A stretch of 64,000 nt of DNA, taken from the NCBI RefSeq assembly GCF_036250695.1, contig NZ_CP109427.1, positions 3,348,001 to 3,412,000 of the forward strand, written 5' to 3'. The position numbers and the translations under genes were made by a program. The notes beneath the pieces are model-generated. The model was not told the origin of the DNA, did not search any database, and worked only from the letters and a program-made list of their open reading frames with translations. Positions 1-11,605 of this stretch are shown here, piece after piece. Source of the DNA: Streptomyces sp. NBC_01497 (GTDB taxonomy: Bacteria > Actinomycetota > Actinomycetes > Streptomycetales > Streptomycetaceae). The stretch's first letter is position 1. Every line of letters begins with the position of its first letter.

Positions 1-2062
1 CCGCCTTGACCGTCAGCGATCCGGTGCGCGCACCGGCCGCGGTCGGCTTGAACGTGACGGAGACCGTGCACGAGCCCTTCGAGGCGATGGACGAGCCGCA
101 GGTGTTGGTCTGCGCGAAGTCACCGCTGGTGGCGATGGATGTGACCGCGGCGGCCGAACCGGTCGGGTTCGCGACCGTCACGGTCTGCGTGGCGCTCGTG
201 GCGCCGGTCGCGACCGAACCGAAGTTCAGCGCGCTCGGCGCGGTCGTGACGCTGTCGGCCGGGTAGGGCGGGAAGTTCGGCGCCGGGAAGCCGCCGCAGT
301 ACGGGGCGCCGCTGATCCCGGAGTTGCCGCCACCGTCGGTCACCTGGAAGTTGTTGCCCTCACAGTTGTAGACCGGGGCGGACGCGCCCACGCCGGTCGC
401 CGTGACGTTGGTGAACTTCGCGGCGCCGCCGGTCTGTTCCTGCAGCGCGAAGGTACCGGTACCGGCGATGGTGACGTTGTTGAGGTTGACGCCGCTGACG
501 GTGCCCTCGACCCACTGGACGCCCTCGTACGGGCTCTGCTCGATCAGCGCGTTGGAGACGTTGACCGGGCCGGTGATGGCGCCCTGGCTGCCGTCGAACC
601 ACAGCGCGCCGACGCCGAACTGCCAGTTCGGGTCGAGGCTGCCGTCGCGGATCAGGGTGTTGTCGGTGATGTTGGTGGTGCCGACCGGGGTCGACGTGAA
701 CCGCTGCCCGACGTGGATGCCACCGCCCTGGGTGAGGCCGGTGTCCTGGACGAGGTTGCCGCTGACCGTGTTGTCGTGGCCGCCGTAGATGGCGATGCCG
801 TTGGCGAGCATCTGCAACTGGACGGTGTTGTTGGAGATGGTGTCGCCCGCGTCGGCGCCGAGGCCGGAGTCGGCCCAGGTGGCGATGCCGTCGTCACCGG
901 TGTTGCGGATGTCGCTGTTGGTGACGGTCGAGTTGGTGACGCCGCCGTGGAAGTTGATGCCGTCGGCGGTGGTGTCACGGATACGCAGACCGCTGAGGGT
1001 CAGCTTGTCCATCGGGCCGTCCATCCAGGCCCCGACCTTCATGTGCGCGATCCACAGGTTCGACACCGACGAGTTGCTCATCGCGCCGCCGATGCCGTTG
1101 ACCTGCGCGTTGTCGTCGCGCTCGCCGACGTTGCCGAAGATCGCGAAGTTCTGCAGGTGCACGTTGCTGCTGGGCGAGGGCGCCGAGTTGCCGTAGAAAC
1201 CGGGCGCGGTGCCCGTCACGGTCGAGTACCACATGCCGGCACCGGCGATCGTCACGTTGTTGACCGCGATGTGGCCCGGGATGTTGTACGTGCCCGGCGG
1301 GATCCACACCGTTCCACCGGAACCGGCGGCGCGAATCGCCGCGTTGAAGGCGTTGGTGGAGTCCTGGACGCCGCTCGCGTCGGCGCCCTGGCTGGTGACC
1401 GAGACCGATCCCGAGGGCTGCGGCAGCGCCGCGCCGACCTGCTCGAAGTCGGCGAAGTCGACGGTGTACGAGGACGCCGTGTCCCCGGCGTCGACCTGGA
1501 GCTTGAAGGTCGTGCCGGCCGGATACGTCTGCGGGAGCAGGCGGTGGACCTCGTCGTAGAAGTGGTGGGGGTTGCTGCCCGGGGAGTTGGTGAACGGGTA
1601 GCTGCCGTAGTACCAGCTGTACGCGTTGGTCAGGCTGAAGTCGCTCTGCTTGGAGCCGTTGATGTACAGCGACAGCGGGGCGTTGTAGACGGAGCCGCCC
1701 GACGTGTCCGGGATGCTGTACCGGAAGTCGATCGAGTTCGTCGCCACCGGGGTGGTGAAGGTGACGTACTTGCCGGAGCCCTGGAGGGTCACCGCCTTGC
1801 GGTACGACGCCTCGTCGGCCAACTGGCCCTGGGCGTAACTCGGGCCGATGACACTGCCGTTGGTGGCGGAGTTCTCGGCCTGGACCTCGGCGTACGCGAG
1901 GTTGGCACCGCTGCCGCCGGTGGCCGCGGCGGCCTGGGCGGAAGCGGCGGGAGCGGCGGACGCCGCGGGCGCCGTCACCGCGACCATCCCGCCGGCGGCG
2001 AGCAGCGTACTGCCGGCCGTGACGAGAAGCGCTCTTCTCAGAGCACGCATGGACTGGATCAC
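1..2062 (-). CDS. Secreted right-handed beta-helix glycan hydrolase, GH87-like (mycodextranase / alpha-1,3-glucanase type), 3' end missing
   Basis: The gene reads leftward and runs off the window after 687 codons. I chose GTG at 2062 because AAAGGAG lies about 10 nt upstream; an in-frame ATG at 2050 is the alternative. A signal peptide (about residues 1-38, twin basic start, Ala-rich h-region ending ASA) is followed by a CBM6/35-like beta-sandwich (about 55-200), then a long parallel beta-helix rich in Asn/Thr ladders (about 205-560) and the start of a choice-of-anchor-D / HYDIN-like Ig domain (from about 600). The stretch NTGDDGIATWADS (Asp390-Asp391) resembles the acidic catalytic motif of GH87 enzymes. 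Inferred role: extracellular breakdown of alpha-glucan, for example fungal cell wall. Family is fairly likely; the exact substrate is not shown. A pectate-lyase-like enzyme of another GH family is the main alternative. Confidence 0.75.
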   Translation of the reverse strand, partial: MIQSMRALRRALLVTAGSTLLAAGGMVAVTAPAASAAPAASAQAAAATGGSGANLAYAEVQAENSATNGSVIGPSYAQGQLADEASYRKAVTLQGSGKYVTFTTPVATNSIDFRYSIPDTSGGSVYNAPLSLYINGSKQSDFSLTNAYSWYYGSYPFTNSPGSNPHHFYDEVHRLLPQTYPAGTTFKLQVDAGDTASSYTVDFADFEQVGAALPQPSGSVSVTSQGADASGVQDSTNAFNAAIRAAGSGGTVWIPPGTYNIPGHIAVNNVTIAGAGMWYSTVTGTAPGFYGNSAPSPSSNVHLQNFAIFGNVGERDDNAQVNGIGGAMSNSSVSNLWIAHMKVGAWMDGPMDKLTLSGLRIRDTTADGINFHGGVTNSTVTNSDIRNTGDDGIATWADSGLGADAGDTISNNTVQLQMLANGIAIYGGHDNTVSGNLVQDTGLTQGGGIHVGQRFTSTPVGTTNITDNTLIRDGSLDPNWQFGVGALWFDGSQGAITGPVNVSNALIEQSPYEGVQWVEGTVSGVNLNNVTIAGTGTFALQEQTGGAAKFTNVTATGVGASAPVYNCEGNNFQVTDGGGNSGISGAPYCGGFPAPNFPPYPADSVTTAPSALNFGSVATGATSATQTVTVANPTGSAAAVTSIATSGDFAQTNTCGSSIASKGSCTVSVTFKPTAAGARTGSLTVKA

Positions 2063-2456
2063 GTGGGCCTTGCTCCTTTCGACGTGGTGCCACGCCTGCA
2101 CGCGCGGCACCACGGTCAGAGGGGGATGCGAGGAGCTTGAGCAGAGAGGAACGGGGAACTGCGCTGCGATTGAGCGGTTCGAGCAAGGGGGACCGTAATC
2201 CCATCGACACAGCTGCGCAATATGTCGACGCGTTTCTGTCAAATCTATACGTGGTCGCGCAACATCCTTTGTGACTCTGCGTCAGAACTCAACGGACACA
2301 AGCGATACAGGGAGGACATAGCTCCCGCCGCCCGGCTACCGAACCCGGGGAGGCCCCCGCACCACCCGTTCAGGGCCGGTAGACCGGCGCCGGGTGGGTA
2401 CGAACCTGCCCGTAACGTGTCCGGCACCCCGACGACCCAGAGAGCGAGGCGCAGCG
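2063..2456. other. Intergenic region between divergent genes
   Basis: This 394-base gap separates the leftward hydrolase from the rightward fumarylacetoacetase. A relatively AT-rich segment around 2215-2320 probably holds promoters for one or both genes. I see no convincing coding frame, RNA gene or well-conserved operator here. Confidence 0.5.
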
Positions 2457-3683
2457 ATGCCCGAGCGGAGCAGCGGCGAAGACGACCTCTTCGGACCGCA
2501 CAACCTGCCCTACGGCGTGTTCACGACCGCCGACGAACCCGGCAGGCGCCGCCTCGGGGTGCGTCTGCACGACCGGGTACTGGACGCGGGGGCCGCCGCT
2601 CGTGCGCTCGGCTCGCCCTACGAGACGCTGCTCGCGCAGCCCGGCCTCGGGCCGCTGATGGCGGCGGGCCGCACCGCCTGGCGGGACGTCAGGCGGGCGC
2701 TCACCGCCTGGGTCACCGTGCCCGCGCACCGCGCGGAACTCCAGCCCCTGCTCCACCCGCTGGACGCGCTGACCCTGCACCTGCCCTACGAGGTCGCCGA
2801 CTACGTCGACTTCTACTCCAACGAGCACCACGCGGCCAACGCCGGTGCCATCCTGCGTCCCGGCGGGCCGGCCCTGACCCCGAACTGGAAGCACATGCCG
2901 GTCGGTTACCACGGCCGTGCCGGGACCGTCGTGGTGTCGGACACCGATGTCGTACGGCCGACCGGCCAGCGCAAAACTCCGACAGGCCCTCCGCCGGTCT
3001 TCGGGCCGACCACCAAGCTGGACATCGAGGCCGAGGTCGGCTTCGTCGTCGGCACGCCCTCCCCGCAGGGCACGTCCGTGGCGCTCGGCGCCTTCCGCGA
3101 CCACGTCTTCGGGGTGTGCCTGCTCAACGACTGGTCCGCACGCGACCTCCAGGCGTGGGAGGGGCAGCCGCTCGGCCCGTTCCTCGCCAAGTCGTTCGCG
3201 ACGTCGGTGTCGGCCTGGGTCACCCCGCTGGAGGCCCTGGACGCCGCGCGCGTGGCGCCGCCGGCCCGCGACGAACAGCCCCTGCCCTACCTCGACGACA
3301 CGGACGACGAGGACCCCGGCGGCTTCGACCTCCGCCTCACGGTGCGTGTCAACGGCGAGGCCGTGTCGAATCCCCCGTTCTCGTCGATGTACTGGACGGC
3401 CGCACAACAGCTGGCCCACCTGACCGTCAACGGGGCGTCGCTGCGTACGGGCGACCTGTACGGCTCCGGCACGGTCAGCGGCCCCGAGCGCGGCCAGCGG
3501 GGCTCGCTGCTCGAACTGACCTGGGACGGCGCGGAGCCCCTGGACCTGCCGACGGGAAAGCGCACGTACCTGGAGGACGGCGACGAGGTCACGCTGAGCG
3601 CCTGGGCCCCCGGCCCGGACGGCACCAAGGTCGGCCTGGGCGAGGTCACGGGCCGCGTCACCCCGGCGGCGACGGGCGGGTGA
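2457..3683 (+). CDS. fah: Fumarylacetoacetase (tyrosine/homogentisate catabolism)
   Basis: A 408-residue protein close to the usual length of the family (about 420). It hydrolyses 4-fumarylacetoacetate to fumarate and acetoacetate, the last step of the homogentisate route of Phe/Tyr breakdown, in the cytoplasm. Family motifs are clear: DYVDFYSNEHHAANAG, the catalytic-His segment PVGYHGRAGTVVVS (His152), metal-binding LDIEAEVGF, and LLNDWSARDLQAWE. I chose ATG 2457, which has a GAGCGAGG site just upstream, over an upstream in-frame start at 2394 that would add 21 non-conserved residues. It stands alone; no other homogentisate-pathway gene is next to it, so the pathway is split in this genome. 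Confidence 0.95.
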   Translation: MPERSSGEDDLFGPHNLPYGVFTTADEPGRRRLGVRLHDRVLDAGAAARALGSPYETLLAQPGLGPLMAAGRTAWRDVRRALTAWVTVPAHRAELQPLLHPLDALTLHLPYEVADYVDFYSNEHHAANAGAILRPGGPALTPNWKHMPVGYHGRAGTVVVSDTDVVRPTGQRKTPTGPPPVFGPTTKLDIEAEVGFVVGTPSPQGTSVALGAFRDHVFGVCLLNDWSARDLQAWEGQPLGPFLAKSFATSVSAWVTPLEALDAARVAPPARDEQPLPYLDDTDDEDPGGFDLRLTVRVNGEAVSNPPFSSMYWTAAQQLAHLTVNGASLRTGDLYGSGTVSGPERGQRGSLLELTWDGAEPLDLPTGKRTYLEDGDEVTLSAWAPGPDGTKVGLGEVTGRVTPAATGG

Positions 3684-3796
3684 GAGCCCGGCCCCCGGCC
3701 CCGGGCCGACGTCAACACCCGGCTCCCTGCCGTCCCTTCGGGCGAGTGTGATCATGTTTCGGCGGTTACGCCGAGTACACGCGTGAGACTCCCCCC

Positions 3797-4426
3797 ATGG
3801 GAACACCGCGAGACGACGAGCCAGGTCCCGGGCCCGCCCCCGGCACTCGGGAATACCCGTGGCCCCGGCCGCCGGCGGGCGGCTGGACCGCCGACGACCT
3901 GGACAGACTTGCGGACCTGCCTCCGCACACGGAGCTGATCGACGGGAGCCTCGTCTTCGCCGCACCGCAGGACCTGTTCCACAGCCGGACCGTGACCCGC
4001 TTCACCGAGTGGTTACGCTCCGCCGCACCCGACACCCTGGCGGTCGTACGGCAGTTCACCATCGACGTCGACCGGCACAACCGGCCGGAACCGGACGTCG
4101 TCGTGGTGCGCGGTGACGTGGTCGACGGCTGGAGCCGGACGCGCTTCCCCGCCGAGGCGGTGGTGCTCGCCGTCGAGGTCGTCTCCCCCGAGTCCCAGTC
4201 GCGGGACCGCGAGACGAAGCCGGTGAAGTACGCGCGCGCCGCCATCCAGCACTACTGGCGCGTGGAGAACCACGACGACCGCGCGGTGGTGTACGCCTTC
4301 GAGCGGGAACCCGCCACCGGCGTCTACACGAGCGTCGGGATCTTCCGCGACCGGCTCACGGTGTCCGTGCCGTTCCCCGTCGACCTGGACCTGACCGGGA
4401 TCACCCCGCGCCGCCGGACCCGGTAG
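3797..4426 (+). CDS. Uma2 (DUF820) family protein, predicted PD-(D/E)XK-fold nuclease
   Basis: A 209-residue protein with the core features of the Uma2/DUF820 family: ELIDGSLV near the start, RPEPDVVVV (Pro99-Asp100), EVVSPESQSRDRETKP and KYARAAIQHYWRV. The Asp, Glu and Lys of these segments form a restriction-endonuclease-like active site in the family. Uma2 proteins are abundant in streptomycetes and cyanobacteria, but their biological role is not established; some are thought to come with mobile DNA. The first 35 residues are Pro/Gly-rich and probably disordered. It is a single gene facing nuoN, with a strong terminator between them. Confidence 0.85.
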   Translation: MGTPRDDEPGPGPAPGTREYPWPRPPAGGWTADDLDRLADLPPHTELIDGSLVFAAPQDLFHSRTVTRFTEWLRSAAPDTLAVVRQFTIDVDRHNRPEPDVVVVRGDVVDGWSRTRFPAEAVVLAVEVVSPESQSRDRETKPVKYARAAIQHYWRVENHDDRAVVYAFEREPATGVYTSVGIFRDRLTVSVPFPVDLDLTGITPRRRTR

Positions 4427-4434
4427 CACACGGA

Positions 4435-4472
4435 CCGCTGCCCGGCCCCCTGGGCAGGGGGCCGGGCAGCGG
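4435..4472. terminator. Perfect 16-bp hairpin between convergent genes
   Basis: Bases 4435-4450 pair exactly with 4457-4472 around a TGGGCA loop. It lies between the Uma2 gene (ending 4426) and nuoN (ending 4507). As with many streptomycete terminators there is no long U-tract; the symmetry lets it serve both directions. Confidence 0.85.
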
Positions 4473-4506
4473 CGGACGACCGTCCTCGGCAGGTGCGCGG
4501 CCCGGG

Positions 4507-6162
4507 TCAGCGGGCGAACGTCCCCGCCTGGCTCGCCAGGTCCAGGAAGTACTGCGGCGCGATCCCGAAGACGAGGACCACCGCCACGCCCACCCCGATG
4601 GTGACCATCGTCAGCGGCGAAGGGACGGCCACCGTGGGACCGTCGGCCTTCGGCTCGCTGAAGAACATCAGGACGATGACACGGATGTAGAAGAACGCCG
4701 CGATCGCCGACGCGATCACACCGATCACCACCAGCGGCACCGCGCCCCCGGCCGCCGCGGCCTTGAAGACCGCGAACTTCCCCGCGAAGCCCGACGTCAG
4801 CGGGATGCCCGCGAACGCCAGCAGGAAGATCGCGAATACCGCCGCGACCAGCGGTGAACGGCGGCCGAGCCCCGCCCACTTGGAAAGGTGTGTCGCCTCG
4901 CCGCCCGCGTCCCGCACCAGGGTGACGACGGCGAACGCGCCGACCGTCACGAAGGAGTACACGACCAGGTAGAACAGCACGGCCGAGATGCCGTCGGGCG
5001 ACGCCGCGATCACACCGGCCAGCAGGAAGCCGGCGTGCGCGATCGACGAGTACGCCAGCAGGCGCTTGATGTCGGTCTGCGTGATGGCGACGATCGCACC
5101 GCCGATCATCGTGATGATCGCGACGCCCCACATCACCGGCCGCCAGTCCCACGTCATACCGGGCAGCACCACGTACAGCAGCCGCAGCAGCGCGCCGAAC
5201 GCGGCGATCTTCGTGGCCGCTGCCATGAAGCCCGTGACCGGCGTGGGCGCGCCCTGGTAGACGTCCGGCGTCCACATGTGGAACGGCACCGCGCCGACCT
5301 TGAACAGCAGACCCGTCAGCAGCATCCCGCCACCGATCAGCAGCAGCGCGTCGTTGCCCATGGTGCCGGCGAGAGCCGGGTTCACGTTCTGCACGGTCCC
5401 GTCGACGACGTCGGCGATCCGCGCGTACGTGACGGAGCCCGAGTACCCGTACAGCAGGGCGATCCCGAACAGCAGGAACGCCGACGAGAACGCGCCCAGC
5501 AGGAAGTACTTGACGGCTGCTTCCTGTGACATGAGGCGCTTGCGGCGCGCCACGGCGCACAGCAGGTAGAGCGGCAGCGAGAAGACCTCCAGCGCGACGA
5601 ACAGCGTCAGCAGGTCGTTCGCCGCGGGGAACACCAGCATGCCCGCGACCGCGAACATCACCAGCGGGAACACCTCGGTCGTGGTGAACCCGGCCCGGGT
5701 CGCGGCCTTCTCCGCCTCGCTGCCCGGCACCGCCGCCGCCTCGGCCGCGAACGAGTCGACGCGGTGCGCGCCCGCCGCCGGGTCGAGGCGGCGTTCCGCG
5801 AACGTGAACACGGCGACGATCGACGTGAGCAGGATCGTGCCCTGGAGGAACAGCGCGGGCCCGTCGACCGCGACCGCGCCCTGCGCCGCGATGTGCGCCT
5901 TGGAGACGCTGCCGTACCCGTCGGCCGCGAGCGCCACCACCGCGGCGAACGCGGCGGCGAGCCCGACGACCGCGAGGACGACCTGGGCGTAGTAGCGGGC
6001 CCGGCGCGGCAGGAACGCCTCGAAGAGGACGCCGAGCATGGCGGCACCGGCGACGATCAGCACCGGCGAGAGCTGGCCGTACTCGATGTGGGGCGACGGG
6101 ATGGTGCCGATCGAATCGGCGGCCGTCGTTGTCCACAGGCTGTGGACAGCTGGCGCGCTCAT
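4507..6162 (-). CDS. nuoN: NADH-quinone oxidoreductase subunit N (NuoN)
   Basis: A 551-residue polytopic membrane protein, the last gene of the nuo operon. It is one of the three antiporter-like subunits in the membrane arm of complex I. Family features include the TM7/TM8 region with FKVGAVPFHMWTPDVYQGAPTPVT and the following TDIKRLLAYSSIAHAGF, which carry Lys and His residues of the proton channel. The start ATG overlaps the stop of nuoM by 4 bases, so translation is probably coupled. A perfect hairpin terminator follows the stop codon. Confidence 0.97.
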   Translation of the reverse strand: MSAPAVHSLWTTTAADSIGTIPSPHIEYGQLSPVLIVAGAAMLGVLFEAFLPRRARYYAQVVLAVVGLAAAFAAVVALAADGYGSVSKAHIAAQGAVAVDGPALFLQGTILLTSIVAVFTFAERRLDPAAGAHRVDSFAAEAAAVPGSEAEKAATRAGFTTTEVFPLVMFAVAGMLVFPAANDLLTLFVALEVFSLPLYLLCAVARRKRLMSQEAAVKYFLLGAFSSAFLLFGIALLYGYSGSVTYARIADVVDGTVQNVNPALAGTMGNDALLLIGGGMLLTGLLFKVGAVPFHMWTPDVYQGAPTPVTGFMAAATKIAAFGALLRLLYVVLPGMTWDWRPVMWGVAIITMIGGAIVAITQTDIKRLLAYSSIAHAGFLLAGVIAASPDGISAVLFYLVVYSFVTVGAFAVVTLVRDAGGEATHLSKWAGLGRRSPLVAAVFAIFLLAFAGIPLTSGFAGKFAVFKAAAAGGAVPLVVIGVIASAIAAFFYIRVIVLMFFSEPKADGPTVAVPSPLTMVTIGVGVAVVLVFGIAPQYFLDLASQAGTFAR

Positions 6163-7739
6163 CGGGACGCCTCCAACTCGGGGTGGGGGTCACTCTGGTG
6201 GACCTGCGACATGGTCTGGTGCACCGCCGGATTCACGATGTCGGTCAGCGGCTTCGGATACACACCGAGGAAGATCAGCAGGGCGATCAGCGGCGCCACC
6301 ACCACCAGCTCCCGGACCTTCAGGTCCGACATGCCCTGGACCGTCGCTTTCACGGGCCCGGTCATGGTGCGCTGGTAGAGGACGAGCACGTACAGCGCGG
6401 CGAGCACGATGCCGACCGTCGCGATGATCCCGATCACCGGATACCGGCTGAACGTCCCGACGAGGACCAGGAACTCACTGACGAACGGCGACAGGCCCGG
6501 CAGCGACAGCGTCGCGAGCCCGCCGATCAGGAACGTCCCCGCGAGCACCGGGGCGACCTTCTGCACTCCGCCGTAGTCCGCGATGAGCCGCGAACCGCGC
6601 CGCGAGATCAGGAACCCGGCCACCAGCATCAGCGCGGCAGTCGAGATCCCGTGGTTGACCATGTACAGCGTCGCGCCGGACTGTCCCTGGCTCGTCATGG
6701 CGAAGATGCCCATGATGATGAAGCCGAAGTGGGAGATCGACGCGTAGGCGATCAGGCGCTTGATGTCCCGCTGGCCGACCGCGAGCAGCGCGCCGTAGAT
6801 GATGCTGATCAGCGCGAGCACCAGGATCACCGGTGTCGCCCACTTCGACGCCTCGGGGAAGAGCTGGAGGCAGAAGCGGAGCATGGCGAACGTGCCGACC
6901 TTGTCGACCACCGCCGTGATCAGCACGGCGACCGGCGCGGTCGCCTCGCCCATGGCGTTCGGCAGCCAGGTGTGCACCGGCCACAGCGGGGCCTTCACCG
7001 CGAAGGCGAAGAAGAAGCCGAGGAACAGCCACCGTTGCGTGGACGTCGCCATCGTCAGGTCGCCGGCCGCCCGCAGGTGCGCGATGTCCGTGAGCGAGAA
7101 CGTGCCCGCCACCACGTACACACCGATGACCGCGGCCAGCATGATCAGCCCGCCGACCAGGTTGTAGAGGAGGAACTTCACCGCCGCGTAACTGCGCTGG
7201 GTGGCCGCCGCCTCGTCGCCGCCCGCGTGGGCCCGGTCCCCGAAGCCGCCGATGAGGAAGTACATCGGGATGAGCATGGCCTCGAACAGCAGGTAGAAGA
7301 GGAAGACGTCGGTGGCCTCGAAGGAGAGGATCACCATCGCCTCGACCGCGAGGATCAGCGCGAAGAAGCCCTGCGTCGGCCGCCACCTGCGGTTCGGCTC
7401 CGCCTCTTCCAGAGGATCGGCGTCGTGCCAGCCCGCCAGGATCACGAACGGGATGAGCAGCGCGGTCAGCGCGAGCAGCACGACCCCGATGCCGTCCACG
7501 CCCAGTTCGTAGCGGACGCCGAAGTCCTTGATCCAGGCATGTGACTCGGTCAGCTGGAACGGACCGCGCGCGCCCGGGTCGAACTTCACCAGGACGACGG
7601 CCGCGATGGCCAGCGTCGCGATCGAGAACAGCAGGGCCGTCCACTTCGCGGTCGTGCGCCGCGCCGCGGGCACCGCCGCCGTGACGATCGCACCGGCCGC
7701 GGGCAGGGCCGCGGTGACGGTCAGAAAGGGGAACGACAT
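6159..7739 (-). CDS. nuoM: NADH-quinone oxidoreductase subunit M (NuoM)
   Basis: A 526-residue antiporter-like membrane subunit of complex I. Recognisable segments are PLWPVHTWLPNAMGEATAPV and QRDIKRLIAYASISHFGFI, the proton-channel core shared by NuoL, NuoM and NuoN, and a glutamate-containing TM5. I chose ATG 7739, giving the usual hydrophobic N-terminus MSFPFLTVTAALP. A GTG three codons upstream (7748) overlaps the nuoL stop and is a possible alternative start. Confidence 0.97.
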   Translation of the reverse strand: MSFPFLTVTAALPAAGAIVTAAVPAARRTTAKWTALLFSIATLAIAAVVLVKFDPGARGPFQLTESHAWIKDFGVRYELGVDGIGVVLLALTALLIPFVILAGWHDADPLEEAEPNRRWRPTQGFFALILAVEAMVILSFEATDVFLFYLLFEAMLIPMYFLIGGFGDRAHAGGDEAAATQRSYAAVKFLLYNLVGGLIMLAAVIGVYVVAGTFSLTDIAHLRAAGDLTMATSTQRWLFLGFFFAFAVKAPLWPVHTWLPNAMGEATAPVAVLITAVVDKVGTFAMLRFCLQLFPEASKWATPVILVLALISIIYGALLAVGQRDIKRLIAYASISHFGFIIMGIFAMTSQGQSGATLYMVNHGISTAALMLVAGFLISRRGSRLIADYGGVQKVAPVLAGTFLIGGLATLSLPGLSPFVSEFLVLVGTFSRYPVIGIIATVGIVLAALYVLVLYQRTMTGPVKATVQGMSDLKVRELVVVAPLIALLIFLGVYPKPLTDIVNPAVHQTMSQVHQSDPHPELEASR

Positions 7740-7744
7740 CGCAC

Positions 7745-9691
<1,947 letters not shown>

Positions 9692-9705
9692 GATTCAGCG
9701 ACCCC

Positions 9706-10005
9706 TCAGAGCTTCATCAGGCTGGCGTCGTCGACCGAGGCCGAGTGGCGGGCGCGGAACATCGACACGATGATGGCGAGACCGACGACGACCTCCGCCG
9801 CGGCGACGACCATCGTGAAGAAGGCGATGACCTGGCCGTCGAGATTGCCGTGCAACCGGGAGAAGGCGACGAACGCGAGGTTGCACGCGTTGAGCATCAG
9901 CTCGACGCACATGAACACCACGATCGCGTTCCGCCGGATCAGCACGCCGGCCGCGCCGATCGTGAACAGCAGTGACGCCAGATAGAGGTAGTAGACCGGA
10001 TTCAT
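9706..10005 (-). CDS. nuoK: NADH-quinone oxidoreductase subunit K (NuoK)
   Basis: A 99-residue protein with three predicted TM helices, the usual size for NuoK. The TM2 motif [20 protein letters not shown] contains the conserved glutamate of the membrane-arm charge chain; a second Glu lies in TM3 ([15 protein letters not shown]). Its ATG overlaps the nuoJ stop by 4 bases. Confidence 0.97.
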   Translation of the reverse strand: MNPVYYLYLASLLFTIGAAGVLIRRNAIVVFMCVELMLNACNLAFVAFSRLHGNLDGQVIAFFTMVVAAAEVVVGLAIIVSMFRARHSASVDDASLMKL

Positions 10006-10919
10006 CGGGTGACCCCCTCCGTTTCGTCGTGTCCCGCGCGCTCCTCACGGGCGTCCCGGCCCGTGCCGTCGGCCGCGCGCGTCCGTCCGGCGTCCTCGCC
10101 GCGGTCGCGGCCGAGCCGTGTCTGCGAGCGCTGCTCCAGCGCCTTCAGGTTCGCGATGGCCTCCTTCGACACGTCCCTGATCTGGCCACGGCCCTTGAGG
10201 GTCTGGTTGATCGTGAGATCCGAGGGGGTGCCGTCGGGCAGCAGGCCCGGGACGTCCACCGCGTTGTGCCGGGCGTACACACCGGGGGCGGGCAGCGGCG
10301 GCAGCTGGATGCCCGCGCGGACCCGCTCCTCGGACTGCTCCCGCTGCGACTTGACCTGCTCGACGCGCTCCCGGTGCGTGAGCACCATCGCGCCGACCGC
10401 CGCGGTGATCAGCAGCGCGCCCGTGAGCTCGAAGGAGAACACGTACTTGGTGAAGATCAGCGCGGCCAGCCCCTGCGGGTTGCCCACCGCGTTGGCCTGG
10501 CCGAGGCCGTTCCATGTGCGCAGCGACGCGTTGGCGATGCCCGCGATGAGCAGGACGCCGAAGCCGATACCGCACAGCGCGGCCAGCCAGCGCTGCCCCT
10601 TGAGGGTCTCCTTGAGGGAGTCCGCGGCGGTGACACCGACCAGCATCACCACGAACAGGAACAGCATCATGATCGCGCCCGTGTAGACGACGATCTGCAC
10701 GATGCCCAGGAAGTAGGCGCCGTTGGCCAGGTAGAACACGGCGAGGACGATCATCGTGCCGGCCAGGCACAGCGCACTGTGCACGGCCCTGCGCATGAGG
10801 ATCGTGCACAGTGCGCCGATCACCGCGACGACGCCGAGGATCCAGAACTGCACGGCCTCGCCGGTCGACGTCCGGTACGCCGCCGACGCGGCGAGCGTGG
10901 TCAGGTCCGCGGGGCTCAT
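10002..10919 (-). CDS. nuoJ: NADH-quinone oxidoreductase subunit J (NuoJ) with long C-terminal extension
   Basis: A 305-residue membrane subunit of complex I. The first 180 residues hold five TM helices, including the TM3 segment [20 protein letters not shown] typical of NuoJ. After the last TM (near residue 180) there is a charged, Arg/Glu-rich cytoplasmic tail of about 120 residues ending [10 protein letters not shown]. Enteric NuoJ is about 180 residues and lacks this tail, whose role is unknown. It overlaps nuoK and nuoI by 4 bases each. Confidence 0.96.
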   Translation of the reverse strand: MSPADLTTLAASAAYRTSTGEAVQFWILGVVAVIGALCTILMRRAVHSALCLAGTMIVLAVFYLANGAYFLGIVQIVVYTGAIMMLFLFVVMLVGVTAADSLKETLKGQRWLAALCGIGFGVLLIAGIANASLRTWNGLGQANAVGNPQGLAALIFTKYVFSFELTGALLITAAVGAMVLTHRERVEQVKSQREQSEERVRAGIQLPPLPAPGVYARHNAVDVPGLLPDGTPSDLTINQTLKGRGQIRDVSKEAIANLKALEQRSQTRLGRDRGEDAGRTRAADGTGRDAREERAGHDETEGVTR

Positions 10920-11605
10920 CCGCCGATCACCCTCTTCGACGCGGGCTCGTCCTCACCGAAGTCGGACGCGCCGTCCTGCGGGTGCTCCCCCTTGGTGAAG
11001 GCCACCTGCCGGACCGTGTCCGGCGCGGCCTGGGTGACCCTGCCCCGGTAGTAGTCCTGCTCGTCCGTGCCGGGGTGGATGGCGTGCGGCGAGTCGACCA
11101 TGCCGTCCTCAAGGCCCGCCAGCAGCTGTTCCTTGGTATAGATCAGGTTCTGCCGGGAGGTGTCGGCGAGTTCGAACTCGTTGGTCATCGTCAGCGCGCG
11201 GGTGGGGCACGCCTCGATGCACAGGCCGCACAGGATGCAGCGCGCGTAGTTGATCTGGTAGACGCGGCCGTAGCGCTCGCCGGGCGAGTACCTCTCCTCG
11301 TCGGTGTTGTCCGCGCCCTCCACGTAGATCGCGTCGGCCGGACAGGCCCACGCGCACAACTCGCAGCCGACGCACTTCTCCAGGCCGTCCGGATGGCGGT
11401 TGAGCTGGTGCCGGCCGTGGAAGCGCGGCGCGGTCACCTTCTCCTGCTCGGGGTACTGCTCGGTGAGCCGCCGCTTGAACATCGCCGAGAAGGTGACACC
11501 GAATCCGGCCACGGGATTCTTCGGCAACGGGGGCACGCCCCCGGCCGGGGTCCTGCCCTGGTCCGCGCCGGGACCGCTGTCCTGGGAGCTGTCGCTGTCA
11601 GACAC
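10916..11605 (-). CDS. nuoI: NADH-quinone oxidoreductase subunit I (NuoI), 2x[4Fe-4S] ferredoxin-like
   Basis: A 229-residue subunit carrying two [4Fe-4S] clusters (N6a/N6b) that pass electrons to NuoB. Cluster motifs are [17 protein letters not shown] ([12 protein letters not shown]) and [13 protein letters not shown] chose GTG 11605 because AAGGAGGA lies just upstream; a longer frame from 11662 lacks such a site. The start overlaps the nuoH stop by 8 bases. The C-terminal 60 residues are hydrophilic and poorly conserved. Confidence 0.95.
   Translation of the reverse strand: MSDSDSSQDSGPGADQGRTPAGGVPPLPKNPVAGFGVTFSAMFKRRLTEQYPEQEKVTAPRFHGRHQLNRHPDGLEKCVGCELCAWACPADAIYVEGADNTDEERYSPGERYGRVYQINYARCILCGLCIEACPTRALTMTNEFELADTSRQNLIYTKEQLLAGLEDGMVDSPHAIHPGTDEQDYYRGRVTQAAPDTVRQVAFTKGEHPQDGASDFGEDEPASKRVIGG

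Noticed and set aside
713..2140. 475-codon rightward frame opposite the secreted hydrolase
   Set aside because: Antisense shadow: Val/Arg/Asp-rich composition without domains, while the opposite strand encodes a coherent signal peptide and beta-helix.
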